NCBI GenBank assembly: GCA_963818205.1
Contig: CAWFRG010000009.1
Location: 372,001-436,000 of the forward strand
DNA: 64,000 bases
DNA from: CAVVYV01 sp963818205
GTDB lineage: Bacteria; Actinomycetota; Thermoleophilia; Solirubrobacterales; 70-9
Direction: 5' to 3'
Every line of letters begins with the position of its first letter. Position 1 is the stretch's first letter. Position numbers and translations under genes: made by a program. A model generated the notes under the pieces. It did not search any database. It saw only the letters and a program-made list of their open reading frames with translations, and had not been told where the DNA came from. Positions 24,264-31,677 of this stretch are shown here, piece after piece.

Positions 24264-25444
24264 TGGAGTCCGGAACACTGAGCCTGGAGGAGATCCAGAA
24301 GCGGATCGAGCAGCTCTCTCCCGAGCAGGCGCTCGAGGAGATCAAGGCCGGCAACGGCGATCTCGTCCTGCTCGACATCCGCGAGCCCCACGAGCACGCT
24401 GAGGCCCATCTCGAGGGCGACGTCCTCGTGCCGCCGGTCGAGGTGGCCGAGCGGATCGACGAGCTCGCCCCCGACACCTCCCAGCGAGTGATCCTCTACT
24501 GCCGCTCCGGCGCCCGCTCGGCGCGGGCGGCCAATCTGCTCCAGGAGCAGTTCGGCTACGACAACGTCGCCAACGTCGAGGGCGGGATCCTCGCCTGGCA
24601 GGAGGCGGGCCTTCCGGTGGACGAGGCGGAGGGGCTGACGCCGGAGCAGCGCGAGCGCTACTCCCGCCACACCATGCTCCCCGAGTTCGGGGTCGAGGGC
24701 CAGGTGAAGCTCCTCAACTCCAAGGTGCTCCTGCTCGGCGCCGGCGGGCTCGGCTCGCCGAGCGCCCTCTACCTGGCGGCCGCCGGGGTCGGCACCCTGG
24801 GCCTCGTCGACGACGACGTCGTCGACGAGTCGAACCTGCAGCGCCAGGTGATCCACACCACCGACCGGGTCGGCGAGCCGAAGACCGAGTCGGCGCGGAA
24901 GTCGATCGAGGCGCTCAACCCCGATGTCGAGGTGGTCGAGCACCGGACCCGGCTGAGCGCCGAGAACGTGCTCGAGATCATCAAGGACTACGACGTGATC
25001 GTCGACGGGGCCGACAACTTCCCCACCCGCTACCTGCTCAACGACGCCTCGGTGAGGCTGCGGAAGCCGGTGGTATCCGCCTCGATCCTCGCCTTCGACG
25101 GTCAGATCTCGACCTTCGTCCCCTTCGAGGGGCCCTGCTACCGCTGCCTCTATCCGACTCCGCCGCCGGCGGAGCTGGCGCCGAGCTGCGGCGAGGCGGG
25201 CGTCCTCGGCGTGATGGCCGGGGTTCTCGGTCTCCTGCAGGCGAACGAGGTGATCAAGCTGGTCGCCGGGATCGGCGAGCCGCTGATCGGGCGGCTGCTG
25301 CTCTACGACTCGCTCGGTACCCGGTTCACCGAGCTCAAGGTCCGGCGGGACCCGAACTGCCCGGTCTGCGGACCGAACGCCGAGGAGATCCCCGAGTCCG
25401 AGATGGGGAAGTTCCCGGACTACGAAGCGTTCTGCGCCCGCTAG
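24263..25444 (+). CDS. Rhodanese-E1 fusion: sulfur-carrier-protein adenylyltransferase/sulfurtransferase (MoeZ/MoeB-like)
   Basis: 393 residues. An N-terminal rhodanese domain (LVLLDIREPHEHAEAHLEGD; active loop ILYCRSGARSARA) is joined to a C-terminal ThiF/MoeB E1 domain: VLLLGAGGLGSPSALYLAAA (nucleotide site), DDDVVDESNLQRQVIH, DGADNFPTRYLLND, zinc cysteines in CYRCLYP and CPVCGPN. It should adenylate the C-terminal glycine of the CysO-like protein encoded next, then form its thiocarboxylate. In mycobacterial MoeZ the order is E1 then rhodanese; here it is reversed. No other start needs considering. Confidence 0.92.
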   Translation: MESGTLSLEEIQKRIEQLSPEQALEEIKAGNGDLVLLDIREPHEHAEAHLEGDVLVPPVEVAERIDELAPDTSQRVILYCRSGARSARAANLLQEQFGYDNVANVEGGILAWQEAGLPVDEAEGLTPEQRERYSRHTMLPEFGVEGQVKLLNSKVLLLGAGGLGSPSALYLAAAGVGTLGLVDDDVVDESNLQRQVIHTTDRVGEPKTESARKSIEALNPDVEVVEHRTRLSAENVLEIIKDYDVIVDGADNFPTRYLLNDASVRLRKPVVSASILAFDGQISTFVPFEGPCYRCLYPTPPPAELAPSCGEAGVLGVMAGVLGLLQANEVIKLVAGIGEPLIGRLLLYDSLGTRFTELKVRRDPNCPVCGPNAEEIPESEMGKFPDYEAFCAR

Positions 25445-25469
25445 TCCGCTCGCTGTAGCTTTCTCGCCG

Positions 25470-25805
25470 ATGCCGACGATCAAGGTGCCACCCGTGCTGC
25501 GCCCGCAGACCGACGGCCAGGCCGAGGTCTCGGTCGACGGCGGCACCGTCGGCGCCGCGCTCCAGGCGCTCGCCGAGCGCTACCCGGCGACCCGCGAGCA
25601 GCTCTTCTCCCCCGAGGGCGAGCTCAACCGCTACGTCAACGTCTATCTCAACGACGAGGACGTGCGGGTGCTGGACGGGCTCGAGACCGGCGCCGCCGAC
25701 TCCGACACCGTGGTCATCCTTCCCGCCATGGCCGGCGGCGCTGATCAGGCGGCCGCGCTACCTGCAGGGCCCTCTCGCGCGGCGATTCAAAAGTCGCGCG
25801 GCTAG
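25470..25805 (+). CDS. cysO: CysO-like ubiquitin-fold sulfur carrier protein, with a C-terminal extension beyond Gly-Gly
   Basis: 111 residues. MPTIKVPPVLRPQTDGQAEV then VDGGTVGAALQALAERYPAT, NRYVNVYLNDEDVRVLDGLE and VVILPAMAGG match CysO, whose Gly-Gly carboxylate is thiolated to donate sulfur to CysM. Family members normally stop at GG. Here the frame continues for 21 residues (ADQAAALPAGPSRAAIQKSR, G), encoded by a repeat also found after guaA. Removing two bases would place TGA exactly after GG. So this is either an artefact or a carrier that must be trimmed, possibly by the JAMM protease at 30731. ATG is 25 bp after the E1 gene. Confidence 0.85.
   Translation: MPTIKVPPVLRPQTDGQAEVSVDGGTVGAALQALAERYPATREQLFSPEGELNRYVNVYLNDEDVRVLDGLETGAADSDTVVILPAMAGGADQAAALPAGPSRAAIQKSRG
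25744..25804 (+). repeat. Copy of a repeat shared with 56884-56936
   Basis: GCGCTACCTGCAGGG at 25755-25769 is identical to 56895-56909, and both copies end with GTCGCGC followed by CTAG a similar distance on. It forms the end of the cysO reading frame. Confidence 0.55.
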
Positions 25806-26569
25806 TGCTCTAGGACGAGCCCGAGGAAGCGCTTGGTGCGCTCCTCCTTCGGGTTGTCGAGCACCTCCTTCTGCATCCCCCGCTCGACGACCACGCCCTC
25901 GTCCATGAAGACGACCTGGTTGCCGACGTCACGGGCGAAGCCGATCTCGTGGGTAACGACCATCATCGTCATCCCCTCCTCCGCCAGCTCCCGCATCACG
26001 TCGAGGACCTCCTTGATCAGCTCCGGGTCGAGCGCGCTGGTGACCTCGTCGAAGAGCATCACGTGCGGGTCCATCGCCAGCGCCCGGGCGATCGCCACCC
26101 GCTGCTGCTGGCCGCCGGAGAGCCGCTCGGGGTACTCCTCGAGCTTGTCGCCGAGCCCGACTCGTTTCAGCAGATCCGCCGCCTTCGTCCTCGCCTCGTC
26201 CTGGCTCACGCTTCAGCACCGTCCGCTGGGCGAGGGCGACGTTCTCGATCGCGCTCTTGTTCGGGAACAGGTTGAACTGCTGGAAGACCATCCCCACCCG
26301 CCGGCGGACGAAGTCGAGCTCTCCAGCCGGCCTCACCGTCGCCGGATCCCGGCCGCTGCAGATGTCCGTGCCCTCGAGGTAGATCTCGCCCGTCGTCGGG
26401 CGGCTCGAGCAGGTTGATGCAGCGCAAGCAGGGTGCTCTTCCCCGAGCCGCTCGGCCCGAGCACGCAGACGACTTCGCCGCGGTCGACCTCCAGGTCGAT
26501 CCCGCGCAGCACCTGGAGGTCGCCGAAGCTCTTCGTCACCCCCTTCAGCTTCAGCATCGGCTCCGCCAT
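25802..26569 (-). CDS. Polar amino-acid/cystine ABC transporter ATPase (GlnQ/TcyC-like), three frameshifts
   Basis: Order of motifs: VTKSFGDLQVLRGIDLEVDR, Walker A GPSGSGKST, RRVGMVFQQFNLFPNKSA (Q-loop), signature LSGGQQQRVAIARAL, Walker B VMLFDEVTSALD, MVVTHEIGFARDV, a textbook polar amino-acid importer ATPase. The frame changes near 26420 (one extra G), near 26400 (one extra C) and near 26209 (base or bases missing). Each join restores family sequence (RCINLLEPP, VLKR/VSQDEA), so assembly errors are likely. ATG 26569 follows the permease stop immediately. Convergent with cysO, the stops overlapping by 4 bases. Confidence 0.88.
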
Positions 26570-27370
26570 CTAGACCGGCCCTCCGGTCGGCCCGGCGTCG
26601 CCGGCGATGGCGTTGGGGCCGGGCCCACGCCGCCGCCGCTCCGCGAGGTGCGCTCCTGCTGGCGGGCGATCAGCCGGTCGACCAGGCGCGCCAGCGGGAT
26701 CGTGACGATCAGGAAGAAGATCGCCCCCAGGGTGAGCGCCGAGCTGTTGAAGGTCTCCGACTGGATGTCGCGGCCCGCCTGCACCACCTCGACGAAGCCG
26801 ATCACGCTGACCAGCGAGGTGTCCTTCATCAGGGCGATGAAGTCGTTGAGCAGCGGCGGGATCACCTTGCTCACCGCCTGGGGGACGATCACCTGTCGCA
26901 TCGACTGCCGGTAGCTCATCCCGAGGGAGCGCGCCGCCTCCATCTGGCCGCGGGGGACGGCCTCGATCCCCGCCCGGTAGACCTCGGCCATGTAGGCGCC
27001 GTAGGTGATCGTGATCGCGATGATCCCGTACCAGAAGGGGTCGGGCTTCCCGAACCACCTCGGGAATTCCGATCGATTCCGGAATCACGCCGTCGACCGC
27101 GAGGGCCCCGAACCCGCCCGAGACCAGGAGCATGATCAGCAGCAGCGGGATGCCGCGAAAGGTGTCGATGTAGGCGATCGCAAGGCCCCTGATCGGGGTC
27201 GCCGGCCTGCCCGGGATCTGGCGAAGCAGGGCGAGGACCAGGCCCCAGGCCAGCGACAGCACGCCGCCGATCACCGAGAGCAGGATCGTCTGCCAGAAGC
27301 CATCGAGGACGACGCTGAAGTTGTCGGTGATGATGTCGAGGTCGAAGTACTGCTCGATGATCACGTCCAT
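26570..27370 (-). CDS. Polar amino-acid/cystine ABC transporter permease, frameshifted
   Basis: About 267 residues. FWQTILLSVIGGVLSLAWGL, YIDTFRGIPLLLIMLLVSGG, then after a one-G insertion near 27057 PFWYGIIAITITYGAYMAEV, YRAGIEAVPRGQMEAARSLG (the EAA loop), and NDFIALMKDTSLVSVIGFVE. These are hallmarks of HisMQ/GlnP-type permeases. A second frame change near 26620 restores the tail ending GPTGGPV and the TAG at 26570. Placed between the substrate-binding protein and ATPase genes. Confidence 0.87.
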   Translation of the reverse strand: MDVIIEQYFDLDIITDNFSVVLDGFWQTILLSVIGGVLSLAWGLVLALLRQIPGRPATPIRGLAIAYIDTFRGIPLLLIMLLVSGGFGALAVDGVIPESIGIPEVVREARPLLVRDHRDHDHLRRLHGRGLPGGDRGRPPRPDGGGALPRDELPAVDATGDRPPGGEQGDPAAAQRLHRPDEGHLAGQRDRLRRGGAGGPRHPVGDLQQLGAHPGGDLLPDRHDPAGAPGRPADRPPAGAHLAERRRRGPGPNAIAGDAGPTGGPV

Positions 27371-27465
27371 TGGGTCTCCTTCCGCGGGGCAGTGCCGATT
27401 CGAGGCCGAGCAGGGAGGCTAGTTAACGGTCGTGGCCGCCGCCCGGACCGGGCGGAGCCGGAACG

Positions 27466-27494
27466 GGAAGGGGCGCCCCGAGGGCGCCCCTTCC
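27466..27494. terminator. Strong hairpin between permease and substrate-binding protein genes
   Basis: Arms 27466-27478 (GGAAGGGGCGCCC) and 27482-27494 are perfectly complementary over 13 bp with a 3-base loop. No T-run follows on either strand. It sits 22 bases after the binding-protein stop in the direction of transcription, so it could stabilise that transcript and lower permease/ATPase expression, a common pattern in binding-protein operons. A second small GC hairpin (CGCCCGG/CCGGGCG) lies at about 27440-27454. The gap 27371-27516 holds no gene. Confidence 0.6.
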
Positions 27495-27516
27495 GCGGTT
27501 CATATGACTCGGGCGG

Positions 27517-28372
27517 TTAGCCCGCCACGGTGGTGGTCCCCTCAAGGACCTCCGGCGGCGGCTCGGTCCCCGGGAAGTACTGCTGGTAGAGGTCCGCGAG
27601 CGTGCCGTCGTCCTTGAGCTCCTGGAGCGCCCCGTTGACAGCTTCGCGCAAGGCGTCGCTGTCCCGGGCGAACGGGAGCCCATAGAGCTCGCTGGTGACG
27701 ATCTCCTGGGCGATCTTTATGTCGCCACCGCCCAGTGATTCGACTGCGTCCACCGCCACAGGCTGATCGATGATCACCGCGTCGACCTGACCGGCCCGCA
27801 GGGCGTTGATCGCGTCGGGTCCCTCGGGGAAGCCACGGACCTGGGCGGCGGGGGTTTCGTCGTTGGCGTAGTCCTCGCCAGTGGTTCCGTCCTGCGCCCC
27901 CACGGTCTTGCCGCCGAGGTCGTCGGTGGTGGCGATGTCGGTGTTATCGCCAGCCACGATCAGGGACTGGTTCGCCTGGTAGTAGGGGTCCGAGAAATCG
28001 ACGGTCTTCTCTCGCTCCGGCGTGATCGTCGACGCGGCCACCGCCATGTCGAACTTGCCCTGGGCGGTGTCCCGGAAGATCGTGTCGAACGAGGTGTCCT
28101 GGTAGGTCACAGCGAGGCCGAGCTTCTCGGCGACGGCGTTCACGACCTCGATGTCGTAGCCGGTGATGTCGGGCGGCTTGCCGATCTCGAAGGGCGGGAA
28201 CGGCGTGTCGGTCCCGACCAGGAGTTGGCCTTCCTGGATCAGCCCGAGGTCTGCGCCCGCGGCCGTGGTATCGCCGCCTGTCGTCATCGTCATCGCCGCC
28301 GCATCCGGCGGCGAATGCGCTGCCGGCGAACAGGGCGATCGCTGCCAGCAGCACGGGAATTCGCGGTCTCAT
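27517..28372 (-). CDS. Polar amino-acid/cystine ABC transporter substrate-binding lipoprotein, one frameshift
   Basis: Leader MRPRIPVLLAAIALFAGSAF ends AAGCGG, a lipobox, followed by an Asp run where the frame slips near 28296. Mature part: LLVGTDTPFPPFEIGKPPDI, TGYDIEVVNAVAEKLGL, TFDMAVAA-like GKFDMAVAASTITPEREKTV, DFSDPYYQANQSLIV, and ALQELKDDGTLADLYQQYFP, all SBP family 3. The ligand is not certain; the setting between cysO and cysM suggests cystine or cysteine. First gene of a three-gene transporter operon, divergent from cysM. Confidence 0.88.
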
Positions 28373-28416
28373 TTATTTGGCTCCCCGGTTGGGTTGTAAA
28401 AAGAGGTACCCGGCAA

Positions 28417-28466
28417 GATACCCGCCTGCGTGCGCCGTGCGTGCCGCCTGCGCCCTTCCGGGTATC
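28417..28466. promoter_or_regulatory. Structured divergent leader between the transporter operon and cysM
   Basis: GATACCCG (28417-28424) and CGGGTATC (28459-28466) form a perfect 8-bp stem enclosing GC-rich near-repeats (GCCTGCG, GTGCGCCGTGCGTGCC). Adjacent AT-richer stretches (GTTGTAAAAAGAGG on the left; CACTACTCTTTTTGAAG on the right) look like promoter material for the two divergent genes. No known riboswitch class was recognised. Confidence 0.4.
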
Positions 28467-28513
28467 GACGCCTGGCCAGCGCAGAACCGCCCGCTATCAC
28501 TACTCTTTTTGAA

Positions 28514-29482
28514 GTGCTTGAAGAGCCGCTTCTAAATCGTCCGTGCGGCGGGCACTTCGAGAATGTGCTCGAGGCGATCGGCAACACGCCGCTCGTCGAA
28601 TTGCCGCGCCTTTCTCCGAAGCCCGGCGTGCGCATCTGGGCGAAGCTCGAGGGCCGCAACCCGACCGGGTCGGTCAAGGACCGGGTGGCCAAGTACATGA
28701 TCGAGGACGCTGAGGAGGAGGGCGCGATCGCGCCCGGGCAGACGATCCTCGAGCCGACCTCGGGCAACACCGGGATCTCGCTGGCGATGATCTGCTCGCG
28801 CAAGGGTTATCCGCTGAAGGTGGTGATGCCCGACAACGTCACCGAGGAACGGGTCCAGCTCCTGCACATGTACGGCGCCGAGATCATCCCCTCAGAGGGG
28901 GCGAAGGGCTCCAACGGCGCGGTCGAGCTGGCGCTGGAGCTGGCCGACGGCGACCCCTCCTACTACATGCCCAACCAGTACGGCAACGAGGCGAATCCGC
29001 GCGCCCACTACGAGGGAACGGCGCCGGAGATCCTCGATGAGCTGAGCGAGGTCACCGCCTTCGTCGGCGGCCTCGGCACCGGCGGCACCCTGATGGGCAA
29101 CGGCCGCCGGCTGAAGGAGGAGAACCCGGAGACGAAGATCGTCGCCGCCGAGCCGATGCAGGGCGAGGAGGTGTCGGGCCTGCGCTCGCTCGACGACGGC
29201 TTCATCCCGCCGATCATCGATCTCAACCTCCTCGACCGGAAGATCATGGTCTCCAACCGCGACTCGATCGTCTGGACCCAGAAGCTGCTGCACGAGGAGG
29301 GCCTCTTCGCCGGGGTCTCGGCCGGGGCGATCGCCTACGTCGCCGACCGGATCGCCGGCGAGCTCGACCAGGGCAACGTCGTCTTCCTCGTCCCCGACGA
29401 TGGCTGGAAGTACCTCTCCTCCGGCGTCTACACGCGCCCGGTGGAGGAGCTGGAGAAGATCGACTCCACCGTTTGGTGGTAG
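28514..29482 (+). CDS. cysM: CysM-type cysteine synthase (CysO-thiocarboxylate / O-phosphoserine dependent type)
   Basis: About 322 residues from GTG 28514; GTG 28565 would begin too close to the GNTPLVEL block. PLP enzyme: Lys in EGRNPTGSVKDRVAKYMIED, phosphate loop EPTSGNTGISLAMI, GGLGTGGTLMG. The end VVFLVPDDGWKYLSSGVYTR is the special wording of mycobacterial CysM, which uses O-phosphoserine and thiocarboxylated CysO rather than O-acetylserine and sulfide. Together with cysO, E1-rhodanese and Mec this supports the protein-thiocarboxylate pathway. Confidence 0.92.
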   Translation: MLEEPLLNRPCGGHFENVLEAIGNTPLVELPRLSPKPGVRIWAKLEGRNPTGSVKDRVAKYMIEDAEEEGAIAPGQTILEPTSGNTGISLAMICSRKGYPLKVVMPDNVTEERVQLLHMYGAEIIPSEGAKGSNGAVELALELADGDPSYYMPNQYGNEANPRAHYEGTAPEILDELSEVTAFVGGLGTGGTLMGNGRRLKEENPETKIVAAEPMQGEEVSGLRSLDDGFIPPIIDLNLLDRKIMVSNRDSIVWTQKLLHEEGLFAGVSAGAIAYVADRIAGELDQGNVVFLVPDDGWKYLSSGVYTRPVEELEKIDSTVWW

Positions 29483-29505
29483 CCGGCGCCGAGGTCATCA
29501 GGGGA

Positions 29506-29880
29506 ATGTCCGGTTTTCGCACCGAGGGCCTCGATCATGTCGCGATCGCTGTCACCGACCTGGATCGCTCCGAGACCTTCTACCGCGAGGTGCTCGGGCT
29601 CGAGCGGATCCACGAGGAATGGGATCCGCCGCGGGTGCTCGCCGCGGGCGGCAGCGGCATGGCCCTGTTCCCGGCCGGCATGCACGACGACGACGTCGTC
29701 GGGGCGCCAGGGATCCTCCACTTTGCCTTTCGCGTGGATCGCGACGCCTTCGACGCGGCGCAGTCCGAGCTCGCGGAGCGGGGGATCGACTTTCGCTTCT
29801 CCGATCACGGCCTCGCCCATTCGATTTACTTCGCTGACCCCGATGGCCACCAGCTCGAGCTGACCACCTACGAGGTCTGA
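29506..29880 (+). CDS. VOC (glyoxalase/bleomycin-resistance) family protein
   Basis: 124 residues from ATG 29506: GLDHVAIAVTDLDRSETFYR, EVLGLERIHEEWDPPRVLAA, ILHFAFRVD, SIYFADPDGHQLELTTYEV. Metal-binding positions His (LDHVAI), Glu (HQLEL) and a central His (ILHFAF) are present. The substrate cannot be told. 23 bp after cysM, probably in the same transcript. Confidence 0.85.
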   Translation: MSGFRTEGLDHVAIAVTDLDRSETFYREVLGLERIHEEWDPPRVLAAGGSGMALFPAGMHDDDVVGAPGILHFAFRVDRDAFDAAQSELAERGIDFRFSDHGLAHSIYFADPDGHQLELTTYEV

Positions 29881-29930
29881 GGCCGATCACCCCGACGAGC
29901 CGAAAGCTTGGCGCTCCGCCACCGGAGGCG

Positions 29931-30713
29931 GTGGCGCGGGTGGCCGACCGGGTCAAGGAGCTGGCTGCCGGCTACGAGCCCCCGGACTTCGCCGAGGTGC
30001 CGACTCCGGACGCCGCCCTCTTCCTGACGGCGATCGACCACCGCACCGGCTTCAAAGAGAGCCACGAGGTCGACGGCGCCGGCCCCTACGAGGGCAGCGC
30101 CCTGCTCTGGGCGCTTGGCCTGCGCGCCGAGCGCCGAGCGCCGGGAGCGCTCACCGCCCGCTCGCTGCTCGGTGTCGACCCGGCGGCGATCGCCGCCGTC
30201 TTTCGGATCGGCGGCGAGTCGCTCGCCGACCCTGAGCGCCGCGCCCAGCTCTGGGACGACCTCGCGCGGGGGCTGATCGAGAACTACCAGGGTGAGGCGA
30301 GCGCCCTGATCGCCGCCACCGGCGGACGGCTCGGCGGCGACGGAGCCCTGAAGCTGCTCGGGGGCTTCGAGGCGTTCTCGGACCCCCTCCAGAAGAAGAC
30401 CTTCCTGGTCTGCAAGATCTGGGAGCGGCGCGGCTGGATGACGGTGGCGGACCCGGAGAATTGGGAGGTATCCGCCGACAACGTTCTGATGCGGCTCGCC
30501 CTGCGCTCCGGCCTGGTCCCGGAGGGGGAGGTCGACCAGGTGAGGGCGGCGACCCGCAGCGCCTTCAAGGCTGTCGCCGAGCGAGCCGAGATCTCGCCCC
30601 CGCTGCTCGACGACCTCCTCTGGGAGCGCGGCCGAGAGGACCCCGACCTCCTCGGGCGGGAGGGCGGCGACCTCAGCGAGCCGCCGCGCGCCCGCGACTC
30701 CGATTTCTATTGA
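29931..30713 (+). CDS. Queuosine-salvage-like protein (Qng1/DUF2419-like), tentative
   Basis: 260 residues. Order of conserved-looking blocks: ALFLTAIDHRTGFKESHEVD, YEGSALLWALGLRAE, LWDDLARGLIENYQGEASAL, KKTFLVCKIWERRGWMTVAD, ENWEVSADNVLMRLALRSGL, VRAATRSAFKAVAER, LLDDLLWERGRED. This sequence of motifs resembles queuosine-5'-phosphate N-glycosidases (helical, DNA-glycosylase-like fold), compared from memory. Shorter than the eukaryotic enzyme. Lies between the VOC and Mec genes with short gaps. Name is a hypothesis. Confidence 0.5.
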   Translation: MARVADRVKELAAGYEPPDFAEVPTPDAALFLTAIDHRTGFKESHEVDGAGPYEGSALLWALGLRAERRAPGALTARSLLGVDPAAIAAVFRIGGESLADPERRAQLWDDLARGLIENYQGEASALIAATGGRLGGDGALKLLGGFEAFSDPLQKKTFLVCKIWERRGWMTVADPENWEVSADNVLMRLALRSGLVPEGEVDQVRAATRSAFKAVAERAEISPPLLDDLLWERGREDPDLLGREGGDLSEPPRARDSDFY

Positions 30714-30730
30714 GGCAAACTCCCTCTGCC

Positions 30731-31168
30731 GTGCAAATCCCTCGTGCCATATTCGATCAGCTGATCGCGCATGCCCGCGAGGAGGCGCCGAACGAAGCCT
30801 GCGGGCTGATCGGAGGCAATGACGGTCGTGCCCAGACCGTCTACCGGGCGCGGAACGCGGAGGCAAGCCCGCTCCGCTACAACCTCGATCCCAAGGACCA
30901 ATTCCGGATCATGAGCGAGATCGAGGAGCGCGGCGAGGAGCTTGCCGCGATCTACCACTCCCACACGGCGAGCCCGGCCTACCCGTCGCAGACCGACATC
31001 AACCTGGCGCTGATGGACCGCCGGGAGGATGGGCAGGTGGTCGGCCAGGAGCCGCTCTTCCCCGGCGTCGTCTACCTGATCGCCTCGCTGGCCGAGGGCG
31101 AGGCGCCCCTTCGCGGCTTCCGGATCGACGAGGACGGCGTCACCGAGGTCGAGCTCACGGTCGAGTGA
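30731..31168 (+). CDS. mec: JAMM/MPN+ metalloprotease Mec (CysO-cysteine peptidase)
   Basis: 145 residues from GTG 30731. The JAMM zinc motif is complete: Glu in APNEACGLIGG and IYHSHTASPAYPSQTDINLA (HxHx7SxxD). Mycobacterial Mec releases cysteine from the CysO-cysteine adduct made by CysM; related enzymes trim C-terminal tails from ubiquitin-like carriers. Both activities could be needed here given the extended cysO. Overlaps the next gene by 4 bases (GTGA). Confidence 0.9.
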   Translation: MQIPRAIFDQLIAHAREEAPNEACGLIGGNDGRAQTVYRARNAEASPLRYNLDPKDQFRIMSEIEERGEELAAIYHSHTASPAYPSQTDINLALMDRREDGQVVGQEPLFPGVVYLIASLAEGEAPLRGFRIDEDGVTEVELTVE

Positions 31169-31677
31169 GCGACGAAGGGGGGCCACCGCTCACCTGCCCG
31201 CGCTGCGCGCTTGCCCACTCGGTCGACGAGCGCTTCTGCCGCAATTGCGGGATGCCGCTGGTCTATGCGGGCACTCGCGAGGAGGAGCCGATCACCGACG
31301 CCCACGAGAGGGCGCGGAAGATCCGCCCGCAGTACGCCCGCGGCGAGCTTGTCAGGGTCACCGGTGGCCGGAACCTGGCCGACTCCGAGATGATCCAGGG
31401 CATCCTCCTCGATCAGGGGATCCCTTCGGTGCTGCGGAGGACGCGCGGCTTCGACGTGCCCGACTTTCTCGCCGCCGGCCCTCGCGACGTGCTGGTGCCT
31501 GAGTCGGGCTACCAGGCGGCCAGGGAGCTGCTCGGCGGCGCCGAGCTGCTCACCGCGGAGGCCGAGCCCGGTTCGCTGCCCGGGATCGGCTCCCCTGGGC
31601 GGCTAGCGGCGTGGCTCCTGGCGGCGGTTCTGCTCGCGGGAGTTCTTCTCTGGCTTCTCTACTGGGCGACCGGGTGA
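31165..31677 (+). CDS. Zinc-ribbon, DUF2007-like membrane protein
   Basis: 170 residues: an N-terminal zinc ribbon (CPRCALAHSVDERFCRNCG), a DUF2007-like signal-transduction region (GRNLADSEMIQGILLDQGIP, SVLRRTRGFDVPDFLAAGPR, DVLVPE), and a C-terminal membrane helix (LAAWLLAAVLLAGVLLWLLY). Translationally coupled to mec. Its end overlaps the convergent gene at 31603 by 75 bases. Confidence 0.75.
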   Translation: MSDEGGPPLTCPRCALAHSVDERFCRNCGMPLVYAGTREEEPITDAHERARKIRPQYARGELVRVTGGRNLADSEMIQGILLDQGIPSVLRRTRGFDVPDFLAAGPRDVLVPESGYQAARELLGGAELLTAEAEPGSLPGIGSPGRLAAWLLAAVLLAGVLLWLLYWATG

